Below, piece by piece: positions 48,209 to 59,000 of a DNA stretch of 64,000 nt. The position numbers and the translations under genes are program-made. Source of the stretch: Buxus sempervirens (taxonomy: Eukaryota; Streptophyta; Magnoliopsida; Buxales; Buxaceae); contig OX387195.1 of NCBI GenBank assembly GCA_947561395.2, positions 27,357,126 through 27,421,125 of the forward strand, given 5' to 3'. The notes below the pieces were generated by a model. It saw only the letters and a list, made by a program, of their open reading frames with translations, was not told where the DNA came from and searched no databases. Position 1 is the stretch's first letter; every line of letters starts with the position of its first letter.

Positions 48209-48293
48209 ATGCCCTTTGTCCGTTGTATTGGCAAGCTAATGATGTGAGACATGCCCTTTGTCCGCTTATATTGGCAAAGCTGATGATGTGATG
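48209..48293. repeat. 42-bp tandem duplication
   Basis: ATGCCCTTTGTCCG followed by TATTGGCAA and GCTxATGATGTGA occurs at 48209 and 48251. It lies just after the 61-bp duplication in an otherwise non-coding stretch. Confidence 0.75.
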
Positions 48294-48971
48294 GGTAGAT
48301 GCAGGTGCAAGCAACGCCACGTCAGATTCGCTATCGCCAGAATTATGATGTCATCCCCACGGTAACGAGTTCAGTCGTATCCAATGTTTGCTTGCCAAAT
48401 AAGCAAGCAAACACCCTCTCTCCTCTGTCTTCTGTACGGGAAAACAAAAAATGATTTTCACTTTTTCGTTTGCAAACATCGGGTACAGTTGAGCTCATTT
48501 ACGCAAAAATCGTAAGTCCCGCGATAGAACGAATGTGCGTGACAGCTGTTGTACTTTTCCTGGGTTTCTGATGGTGTTGGGTGCCCGTGTTTTTTCCCGT
48601 CGGCCATGAGAGACCAATATAGAGACAAAAAGCAGCAACTGTTTCTAGTCCCCGCATAGATTATACAGCTGTTCATCATCCTAACAGAACAGAGACTGTA
48701 CGTTAAAGTGAGCGAGAAATTTAAATTAATTACAAGCTCCAAATTTCAAATGGGTCAAACGGGCCCATCAGTTTGGATCCTGATTACAAAGATGCATATT
48801 ACAAAGTTGCCCACCTGTAGATTAATTTTTTTTAACTGCTTCTGCTTGTTCCTTTTTAGCAAGCTCTGAGACTGAAGGAAAGAGATGGTTTACAGTTGTT
48901 AGGGCTAAGTTCTATCGCGGAAGAAGAATAGGTGAGCGTGCGTGTTAATGGCGGAGACACTGTTGTTGAAG

Positions 48972-49019
48972 GCCTGAATCTCACTCTTTGTTTTTTTTGG
49001 TGAAGCCTGAATCTCACTC
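48972..49019 (-). mobile_element. Micro retro-insertion: oligo-T plus GGTGAA with 15-bp TSD
   Basis: GCCTGAATCTCACTC is duplicated exactly (48972-48986 and 49005-49019). It flanks an 18-bp insert, TTTG, a T-run and GGTGAA. On the minus strand this is TTCACC followed by poly(A), close to the inserts at 29259 and 35132. Confidence 0.78.
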
Positions 49020-49109
49020 AAGTGGAGAGTTGAAAGAAAATCCATTTACACCCAGCCGCTCGTTAACGAACGGGCAAAACCATGTATGATGAGAAAGGCT
49101 TTATCTGAC

Positions 49110-49116
49110 TCTATAA

Positions 49117-49148
<32 letters not shown>

Positions 49149-49376
49149 AAACGTGAGGCACCCCCTTGGGAAGCATGCCCAAATCAATTTACAACTTTCC
49201 CAAGATGTCCATTCCCTGCATAGATTTGGTTTCAATAATACAAGGTTATACCCGTCTCAATTCACCATTTTCGTACAAAAAGAGTTAGTTTGTAACTACC
49301 CCCATTTCTCCTCTCTCCATTCTCTCTCTCCTCACTTTTCCTCTCTCCACGTGCAACGTGCAAGCACCCTTGCTAG
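49110..49376 (+). mobile_element. Helitron-like element, tandem copy 1
   Basis: It starts at a TCTATAAATAT run with a long (TA)n, then GTGAGGCACCCCCTTGGGAA, and ends CACGTGCAACGTGCAAGCAC, then CCTTGCTAG. CTAG preceded by a small hairpin fits a Helitron 3' end. The next copy begins directly at the following TC. There is no coding content. Confidence 0.6.
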
Positions 49377-49626
49377 TCTACTATATATAAAGCCAGGCGC
49401 CCCCTTGGAAAGCGTGCCCAAAACAATTTACAACTTTTCCAACATGCCCATCCCCTGTAAAGTTTGGTTTTAATAATACAGGGCTATACCCGTTTTAACT
49501 CACCATGTTCGTTCAAAAATAGTTAGTTTGTAACTACCCCACTTATCTCTCCATTCCCTCCCTCCCCACTTCTCCTCTCTCCATTCCCTCTCTCCACGTG
49601 CAATCTTGCACGTGCAACCCTGCTAG
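49377..49626 (+). mobile_element. Helitron-like element, tandem copy 2
   Basis: This is the best-preserved copy (250 bp). It starts TCTACTATATATAAAG directly at the CTAG of copy 1. It ends with the hairpin CACGTGCAATCTTGCACGTG, eight bases (CAACCCTG) and CTAG, followed by T. A start in TC, an end in hairpin-CTRR and lack of a target duplication agree with the Helitron superfamily. Confidence 0.68.
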
Positions 49627-49859
49627 TATATTTAATGCGAGGAGGCCCCTTGGGAAGTATGCCTAAAACAATAGACAACTTCCCCAAAATGCCCAGTCCC
49701 TACTTGGTCCAAGCATCAATAATACAAGGCCCTACACGTCTCAACTCAGCATTTTCATTCAAAACCCAGTCAGTTTGTAATTGCTCCCCGCTTATCCTCT
49801 TCCCATTCCCTTTCTCTACCTACTCTCTACATGCAGTATTGCACATGCAGCCCTGCTAG
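49627..49859 (+). mobile_element. Helitron-like element, tandem copy 3
   Basis: This copy begins TATATTTAATGCGAGGAGGC right after copy 2 and ends ATGCAGTATTGCACATGCAG, then CCCTGCTAG and TATA. Its interior matches copies 1 and 2 and the copy at 35782. The 5' TC is not preserved. Confidence 0.58.
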
Positions 49860-50348
49860 TATATATATAGAAAAGGCAGGTGCACTCCTACACGTATTTA
49901 ATAGTTATGGGAAAAACAGAAAATTATTGACAAGATAAAAGGTAATTTTCTCTAGGAAGACTATATATGAGAATGAAAAAGGTCGACCAGAATCCTGAAA
50001 AATATTCCTTAAGGTTTGCTTATATAATAATGCAGGTTTATATATAAGCTCACAAGCAGAATTAAGTCGAAATCATTTTGCATATTTATAAGTAAAAGTC
50101 AGACTTGAATGATTATTATGAAATATGCCTTTAAAAGCATATGTCACGTACTTGACAGCATTCCCCTCTAGCATTGCCCGAAGAGCAGAGCCTCTAAACC
50201 CCACATGCCTTAAAAATACAGGTACCAAGAAATAACTTGGTCAATGCTAAACTTTGGGCCATTTCAGTTCTCCCATGACCTACAATGACTGCTTAAAAGA
50301 TACCTTTGGCAACCAATGCAATATGTTCTGTTGGAGCTTTTAAAACAT

Positions 50349-53300
50349 CTATTCTTGCTCTATTCGCATGACAATTAGATTCACTGCAGCATTTGCTGAT
50401 GAGAATGCACCATGGAAGCTTTCTTGGTAGGATATTGATTCCAAATCTCTAGCCATCTTCAACAAAATCTCACCCAGATCAGTTTGTTTCTGTATTAAAG
50501 ATTCATAGAATGAGTGAGAAGCAACCTTGCTAATTTCTACATTTGTTTCCTCTGGGCAGTACTCATCATCCAACCATTTTTGCAGAGATACTCTAAGCCA
50601 CTCTGACTCCTGTACGAATGTGGATATCAGTTCATAGAATTAATTTTCAGTGAAGAAACATAGGAGCTTTAGTCAAATGCAGTTCAATATATCTAGACAC
50701 TTAGGAATAAACATTTCAATCTATGAATAAACTCTAAATGCAATGAGACCATGTTTCAATCTCCCTCAAAGACTAAAGATTGCTAAACAGTACAAATCTG
50801 GTTGAAGATGACCCAACAAGGACTGAATAGATAGAAATGGAGAACAAGGACACCCATCTTTCAACAGAAAATGTCCTTGCAGAGAGTTCTAGCACCAAGT
50901 TTCCAAAATTTATATTTCTATTGTATACACTTTACACTGCAAGTGAAAATTTTCAGAGTTGCAGAACTCAGTCCTTGCTTCGGTTAACTTGGGTGGGTAG
51001 ATCCTGAAGTAAAATTCAAACAAATATAACTGAAACTGTCCCATGATGCACTTTTAGTAGTAAAATTCAGTTGCATTAGGAAACCTAAGACTTCCAGAAA
51101 CAAATGACAAACCTATCTGAATACAGCTAAACTACAGGAATTGGTCATTCCTTGAGGACGCACATAATGTGAAGATTCCTTGAAACCTCAATCAAATTGA
51201 AACCTTCCATGGAATTCATTAAGAAGAAGAAGAAATGAAGTTGAGCTTGAGAATGCACTGCCAACCAGAAGAAAAAGGTGGTCAAGGAAGCATGTAAGTT
51301 TCTAGCTCTCCTAATTGCATGGTAAACAAATATGGAGTTGTTTCCCACAGGCCATGACATATCTGCATTTGATTGAGCCATCAAATCCTGATGGTTACTG
51401 CGCCTTAAGGAGAATAGAATCAAATAATCATCCATTGCCTTTTAGGAGACATGTAATCTATTCACTTTTCTGTCTCACCTACAAATAATTGAGTTCAAGT
51501 AATAAAATGTCTTCCCTCAATTACAAAGAATCCATCAACCAATTAATAACCCAATGCCTTATACAAACCGGCTAGGGTTTGCCATGTTGTTTTTCTTATT
51601 ATTATTATTATTTTTGGGTTTTGTCAGTCGACTCAGTCCTAAGTCCTAGTAATGGCGTAAAACATATATAAATACATGTGTTACATGCGTTGCAAGCCAC
51701 AACGGATATGGAGAGTAGAACACGGCAATTCCCAAGAACATAAACATGGAGAGCAACCCCACCCCCCAAACAAAGTGATAAGTTGACAATATTATAAGTG
51801 GGTTATTGGCAATCATAAACAGTTAGATGTATAAACGAAGTGATAAGTTGACGATCGTTACATAATAACAATGCATAATATAACTCTAAACAACAATCAC
51901 TTGGCGTGAGGGTAAAAGCATCGGACTACTACTATGATAAGTTCAAGTTTATACATAGCCACTTTGTAGAAAATGCCAAAAGTTTAGGTCAATTGTTGAT
52001 CCAACCTCCTCAGACCTTGCTTAAGCAGCATCTACACCAGGTTATAGGCTTTTTTTCTTAACTAAAATATTTTGAGTTCTACACATTTCAAAAGCAAATG
52101 AACAAAGACACATTTGCAAGTGTTCGAATTGATGGAGACATGAGCATCATCTCATAAGTGTCAAGTATACGAACTTTCAACAAAAGAACTATGTTACATA
52201 TCACAGATCTTCATTTAGCATTTTTCTATTTGAAAAGTAGTAAAATGTTTGGACTAATTTAAGTAACAGATATTGTTACAGGATTCAGTGGATCACCTTT
52301 TCTTCGATTCTGAGTTTTCCCATTGTCTCTGGATGGCACTTTTATAGTTGGCTAACATTTTTGGTGTGTGCCTGTTATCTTGATTTAGATCATTAAGCAA
52401 TGGAGATCTTTCACATTTTGGAATGAGAGGAAGGTTACACTATGCTTCTATTCCTTATGCTGTACTTTGTTTAGTGTGAAAAGATAGTAATGGAACGGTA
52501 ATTGAGGGCATTTCCTCATGTTGGACACAGATACTAGAGTCTACCAGGTTGACGTGCACATCTTGGCTGGTTACTATTCCAGATTTTGCAGGTTTTACCA
52601 TCACAAATATTACGAGCAAGTGGAAGGTTGTGGCAGATATTTCAGTTCGTTGAAGTAAGCTTGTGTCAACTGGTGTCCACCCAAATCTGTGTGGATCAAA
52701 CTTAATTTGAACAAAACAAGGTTATAAAACTCAGTTCAGCCTCGATATTACCTGCGGTCGATTTGACTTGGCCAGTACCAACAATATCAAAGTGTTTACT
52801 CAGTTGAGCTCAAAAAAGGCTCAACAAATACTGGCTACGTTGTACTGACCCAAATTGATGAAATCATGATATCCTAGTTGATACCGAGTCAACTCAGCCA
52901 ATGCAACTTGGTATTGGCCGAGTTTTTAAACCACGAAACAGAAACAGCCTTTGGAAATCTAATCCCCTCAGGAGTGGATGGGATATTCAAAAAATAAATA
53001 AGCGATATTATGCATGCTTTCTCTGCTCCCATAGGTACCAGAAAATACTCTAGAATATAACTGCTAGCTGCCATTCTGGGGCTTAAGGAAGCTTTGCTTA
53101 AAGGATTCAGGAATATTGTGGTGGAATAAGAGTTCCTTACGGCGATCTCTTAGTTAACAGATGGTACAAGAACTTCACAGAGGCTGGAACATCATGTAAG
53201 GTTGGCTAGATCTTTGGTCTTGGATTCAACATGTACCTAGCTCTGCTAATTCAATTGCTGATTTTTTAGCTAAGGTTGTATGAGAGAGACCATGTTTGCG

Positions 53301-54269
53301 GGTGTTTCCTAGATGTAATTTTTGGCGGGTAGCCACTGGTTTTTATGTGTATGGCCACTGAAAATAAGTAGCATGTTATTTTAACTTGTAAGCACTACAC
53401 TCATAAACATTCCCTTCATAAAATGGCATGCAAGCAACCTTGAATACTTGCTAGCTGTTTTACAAATCAGTTTTATAGTTCTTCCACTATAGCTTTAATT
53501 GGAACTGATCTCATTTTAAGTTTCTCATATATAATCCTGATTATTTCATTAGACTATGCTCAGTATGCTGATAAAAAAAATGTCACATTGATATTTTTCC
53601 TTTTTGAAATTATTTTATACATAGTTGTTCAACTTGCTATAGATTGCCTAGAAATGATGCAAAAATAAATTAATCTAGCACTTGTGCCTTGAGCAACTAC
53701 CTAATCTCAAAGGATACAGATAGGTTAGTTGCCTGGCTTCCCCTAAGGGTTTTACTTGCCTCCATAATAGCAAACCATGTATAATTTCATACCAACATAC
53801 TCATCATATATGGTAGTATATATTTACAGAAGCATCCACTTCTCTTAATCTGTTCTTTACCTATCCTTCTACAATAAATGCAAGTAGTGTACTCAAAAAC
53901 TATAAAATCTTGTAATTAATGTTCATCCATGGAAAAGAAACAGAGATAGAGAGAGGGAAAAGATCCCTTTAACGGGAGTACCTGGACTGCCTTTGAAGGA
54001 AGCAACCAATTGTCAGGAACTCTCAGTTCCTGAACTAGGGCTTCTTCTAGGCTTTCCTCCTCGTGGTCCAAGTTCTCCGAATTTGAACGGACCTGATGTC
54101 TTCTTGTTGAAAGTAAACCAAAATGCCGTCTCTGAGGGCGGATTACGCTAAAATCGGCTTGGAACTCAAGTGCATATGGCCTAATTATAATGGCAGTACT
54201 CTTGCAAGTAGTAGCAAAGGAAGGAGAAGAACAATTTGGGAAGGAGTAGAACGATAAGCAACCCATCAT
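50349..54269 (-). CDS. Probable plastid-targeted conserved protein of unknown function
   Basis: Two coding exons, 54269-53982 and 50609-50349, join in phase 0 (donor GTACTC after SKAVQ, acceptor TTCGTACAG before ESEWL) to give 182 residues. Residues 1-60 are rich in Ser, Thr and basic residues with few acids (SFYSFPNCSSPSFATTCKST, RPQRRHFGLLSTRRHQVRS), as in a chloroplast transit peptide. An acidic linker (ENLDHEEESLEEALVQEL) follows. The C-terminal domain reads VPDNWLLPSKAVQESEWLRV, then LQKWLDDEYCPEETNVEISK, and ends GAFSSANAAVNLIVMRIEQE. It looks alpha-helical, and the WLDDEYCPE block is probably the conserved core. I do not recognise a named family or motif for catalysis. After the stop, a donor near 50306 and an acceptor near 50211 suggest a spliced 3' UTR. 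The 3.4-kb intron contains LINE debris. Confidence 0.72.
51890..52045 (+). mobile_element. Possible tRNA-derived SINE in the intron
   Basis: TTGGCGTGAGGGTAAAAGCA followed about 25 bp later by AAGTTCAAGTTTATA resembles pol III A- and B-boxes of a tRNA-derived SINE. The body continues to CCTTGCTTAAGCAGCATC. No clear poly(A) or TSD was found, so this is tentative. Confidence 0.35.
52280..53300 (+). mobile_element. Degenerate LINE tail (zf-RVT plus RNase H) in the intron
   Basis: Plus-strand reading frames give SVDHLFFDSEFSHCLW near 52286-52335, typical of the end of zf-RVT. They then give LLAAILGLKEALLKGFRNIV near 53062-53120 and WIQHVPSSANSIADFLAK near 53222-53277, typical of the middle and end of a plant LINE RNase H domain. 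Stops and gaps separate them. It is antisense to the host gene. Confidence 0.65.
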
Positions 54270-55430
54270 GAATAAATAGAGAAGAAATAATAAAGGCGGT
54301 TACCCTCAATATTCATACCAGCCAGCCTTACCCTCCTCGATTTTACTGGAGCAGGACCAACCAACTGAACAGGATGTGTTACCTGCGTAACCGTATTTAG
54401 AACTTACGGAGACTTCTTTGGTCAAGCACTAACGTTTAATCCAATAACATTCAATTACGCACATTTAATCACAGCTTCCAGGGTCATGTTCATGGCAATC
54501 CAATCTATCAACATTGACCGGATGGTAGCCCTTTCTATTTTGGTAATCTAACACGCCAATCAGTATTCAATAACTTAATACTATATCCATACATTATATT
54601 TATTTCTTCTTTTTAATATTTGCCAAATATATTTTGGTGATTCTAATTTTTTATTATCACAACTTCTTTCGTTCGGACTAATTTTTATCTCGGAGATTAA
54701 AAATATTTTTTTCTTCTCTTTTGATTCTTTCTATTTTTTTTTTCTAATTGTATTTGTCCTATCAGCCAGATCCTTCATTTTTTTTCTATTGTCAATAAAG
54801 AATTTGTTTAATCCATAGATCTAATTCGAATGGACATTTTAATCCAGCCTATTAGCCTATAGGTCGACCCCTTCGTGACTTCAACCTGGACATGGTGCCT
54901 ACTCTAATAGCATCTATTACATACCTAATCACCCATCCAAAAACCCCAAGACTAAAGGAGACATTTGGTTAAGCATTAATATTTAAGATTATGACATTTT
55001 GTTTGCGAGGTAGAGGTAGCCAGTAAATATTTTCAAGAGAGAAAGATGCTAACATGGTGCAGATTTAACTAGTTATGATGTGTTCAATAGAAATGAGATC
55101 AACCAAGCAGATTAACAAAGTTGGGACAGCAGGAGATCAAAGCCGATAGGATCATTTCCATTCAAACTCCATTAGAGCTTCTTAATAATCTGTTATTCAG
55201 GCGCCATTACTATCTCGAACTTGATCGAATAAACCAGTGAATCACCGGCAACAGCCATTAACAGAAATGACACCTTCGACCCAGACACAATAGAAATTAA
55301 TGTTAACAAATAATAATCGCACTACGGCAACCATAATTAGGAAGCAAGTAACATTCTATTAACAGATGCTCTGTTGAAAGACCTAAAAACAACATTATAC
55401 AGGGATCAGCTGTCATTTACAGAAAGTGGA
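54270..55430. other. Intergenic region between two minus-strand genes
   Basis: This holds the promoter and 5' UTR of the 182-residue protein gene (immediately right of 54269) and, further right, sequence beyond the SYD gene. No TATA box stands out with confidence, and no repeats or other genes are seen. Confidence 0.45.
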
Positions 55431-56025
55431 AGATGAGCTTCGACTGCTTATCTTTACAGGATTGAAAGGGGAATCCTTTGGGTTAATCATTTTTCAGTTT
55501 CAACACAAAAGGGGTTCTAATATAACCATATATACAACATAAATGTGGTAACTTAAGGGTTAAAAGAGATATGCCGGTTTAATCATGCACAAAGTTTTTG
55601 GCTTCTTCCTTCCTCCACAGAACTTGCCAGAGCGTCTCCGAGCTTCACATGGATTCTTCTCTTCCTTGTCAATGTTCTTCATCTCGCTCTCTCGGTAAGG
55701 ATCAATCCGCTCCGCACTGCCTGATGGCACTTGTTTTCTTCAACACTACCATCCTGGATAATAAAGCACATAACCTAAGCAAGCCTATACAGAGTACAAA
55801 AAAATACCGAGTGTGTCCTAACAAAACATTAGAGATGTTTGCAGAACTTATAGCTGAGTCATAAACATGATGTCTACAAGTAGAAAATAAGACCAGATTG
55901 CCTAACTGTGTTTAGCTTCACTGCAAAGTGCCTTCTATAGAGCCATAAACACAAAAACAGAAAATAGTAAACTGCCTTAAAGAAAGATATTCCTGCTTAC
56001 CTTTGAATTCAAGCTTCAGGCTTTC
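55431..56025 (-). other. Probable 3' UTR of the SYD-type gene with an intron
   Basis: Immediately after the stop codon a strong donor, AAAG/GTAAGC, occurs at 56000, only about 25 nt past the TAA. A matching acceptor, TATCCAG/GATGG, occurs at 55754-55753. The predicted UTR intron is therefore 56000-55754. Splicing so close to the stop would not be expected to trigger nonsense-mediated decay under the 50-55-nt rule. The 3' end of the transcript is not determined. Confidence 0.5.
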
Positions 56026-59000
56026 TTATTCTGCTTGGGGCTCCTCAGGTTCCACTGATGGTACTGAGCTCCCCGAAGGATCCGTCCCCAATGTGTCATT
56101 ATCCTTTTTACCTTGCTCTCCTGGCAAAGGAGATGAGGACGAATCCATATTTCCCTTTAATGCACCTCTCTCTTCAACACAACCAATTTGAGAAACATCT
56201 ATTGGATTATCAGTCACAGAATTCAAAACATCTGGTACTCCTGCAGTTGTGTGATCCTCACTTAGAATGTCAAGAGCAGGCTGGGAGAATGATTGCACTT
56301 GTGAGATATTTACTCCAATGCTGTAATTAGCTTCAGAATGACCCTTATTTCCATCAAAAACTGGTGGAAATTGCTCCTCAGTATGATCCTCCGAGACAGG
56401 CTCTGTAGAGAAAGAATTAGGATCTGTAGAGCATACAATTTCCGAGACAGGAGCCTCTTTATCTTCACTCCCAACATCATAAGCCACCAAGTTTGGACTG
56501 TCACTGTTTGTATCCTCACCAGAAGTGGCCACAATTGGTTCAATTACAGAAATATTTTTACTGCAATATGCTTCAGCAGGACTCACAAGATCTTCTTGGC
56601 CATTGCTTTCATTCTTGAAATTATCTGCATCTTCAATATTCCTGTCTGACATGTCCTTATCAGAGAGATCCCCAAGCAAAATGTCACTACTGCAGCCAGA
56701 AGCTGGCTCATGTGCTGCGGTACTAGGATTTTTTCTTCCATCATCAGAATGTTCCACAACCACTGGGCTATCAAAATTATCAAAGGGGACCTCATGTGAA
56801 CCACCACTGATGGGATGTGAGGCACAGTCCAAAAGCACCACAGAACCAGGGTTTCCACCATCAGCAGCTTTTTCATAGATTGTTGAATCCTCTTGGACAA
56901 GTTCGCTCCTAACATCACTTGCTTTCAAAGCATGCATGTCCAGCTTGTCTCCATCAGAGGAAACCACACATAAACCATCAATAACCAAATGATCAGGATC
57001 TCCTACATGATTTGAACCCACAGGTTTCTGTAGTTCAGCAAACTCATCTGCTTTCTTCAGATTTGTTAAACTATTGGATTTGTCAGTAACAATTGAGTTT
57101 GTTTCAAGTAGGTCTTGGTCTTCACTCTGACCAGGCATTGCCGAACAGCAAGCATTCACTGGATTCCTTGAATTCAGAGACTGTACAGAGTCAGGTACAG
57201 TGTTATCAATTATAGGCAAACTAGAAATCTGTTCTCCTAGAGAAGAAATCAGAGTAGTTTCTGATAAAATTGAAGCATTATCAAGTGGAGCAGGCACAGC
57301 ATTCTCTGCAAGTTCAATAGTGGTGTGACATTCCATACAATCATCTGCTTTTCCAGGTTTGTCCAAAGAAACAGAATCTATGGCACAGTCAGAACCTGTG
57401 AGATGCATGCTGGGAAGCTCAAGAGTCTGTTCAGCTGGTTCACATCCATTTTCAGGATTTGCAAGAACCCCTGAAATATCAGCCTCAAAATGGGTGGCAA
57501 AATTTTCAACAACCTGTTCATCTGACTGAAGCATCCGGCTAGATGCAGAAACATTTGGCGCAACAGCCTGATCTAGAACTTCACTCGGAAGAAGTACAGA
57601 GGAGTCATCATGCTTCGTCATTACTGCATCTGGTTGACATAGCCTGCCAGTTAAACTTACCACTGGGGCAGCAGTGGATACATCTACAACTTCGTTCTGA
57701 TAAACTAAAGTAGTGTCGTCATGTTTCAGAGGATGTTCAGAAACCACACTGAACTCAAGATCACACCCAGCTTGCACAAGTTCATTAGCTGCCCAATTTT
57801 TTGGGTTTTTAGATTCACATTTTGCCACCTCAAGGTTAGGTTCAGAAGTGCCACCAGTAGACACACTCGCCTCTTCCTCATCCTGTTTGTCATTGGACTT
57901 GTCTGCTACCTCCAAGGATTCTCCTGCATTTTTAAAATCTGGAGGTGTATTTATTGCAATGCTTGAATCAATCATACGGGAAACACTTGGCTCCATGTCA
58001 GAAGCAAGTGGTTCCCCATGTGGAACATCAATCTTTTGGCAGGAACTAACAGGAAAACTGTTCTCAGTCACCACGGATTTCTCTTCATTTTTGGAATGCA
58101 GAGCTGAATTAATTGGAATGTTTGAAGCATGAGTACAGGAAGTACTCAGATCCATATCAGAACAGGAAATACTTAGATCCATGTCAGGAGCAAATGATTT
58201 CTCACGTGCAACATCAACCTTTTGGAAGGAACTAACAGGAACACTGCTCTCTGTCACTATGGATTCTTCTGCATTTCTGGAGCCTGCAATACTTAGATCC
58301 ATGTCAGAAGCAAATGATTTCTCACGTGCAACATCAACCTTTTGGAAGGAACTAACAGGAACACTGCTCTCTGTCACTATGGATTCTTCTGCATTTGTGG
58401 AGCCTGCAATACTTAGATCCATGTCAGAAGCAAATGATTTCTCACCTGCAACGTCAAACTTTTGGAAGGAACTAACAGGAACACTGCTGTCTGTCACTAT
58501 GGATTCTTCTGCATTTCTGGAGCCTGCAATACTTAGATCCATGTCAGAAGCAAATGATTTCTCATCTGCAACATCAACCTTTTGGAAGGAACAAACAGGA
58601 ACACTGCTCTCTGTCACTATGGATTCTTCTGCATTTCCGGAGCCTGCAATACTTAGATCCATTTCAGAAGCAAATGATTTCTCACATGCAACATCAACCT
58701 TTTGGAAGGAACTAACAGGAACACTGCTCTCTGTCACTATGGATTCTTCTGCATTTCCGGAGCCTGCAATACTTAGATCCATTTCAGAAGCAAATGATTT
58801 CTCACATGCAACATCAACTTTTTGGGAGGAACTAACAGGAACACTGCTGTCTGTCACTATTGATTCTTCTGCATTTCTGGAGCCTGCAATACTTAGATCC
58901 ATGTCAGAAGCAAATGATTTCTCACATGCAACATCAACCTTTTGGAAGGAACTAACAGGAACACTGCTCTCTGTCACTATGGATTCTTCTGCATTTCCGG

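Larger units (their letters stand above)
47367..48971. other. Intergenic stretch with short repeats only
   Basis: Apart from the two tandem duplications listed separately, I see no gene. ORFs on the minus strand at 48022-48320 are translations of the GC-rich repeats and have no recognisable domain. Confidence 0.5.

Noticed and set aside
51145-51435. 96-codon minus-strand ORF in the intron of the 182-residue protein gene
   Set aside because: Including it would interrupt the clean in-phase join SKAVQ/ESEWL. It lacks suitable splice borders, and its composition is unlike the flanking exons.
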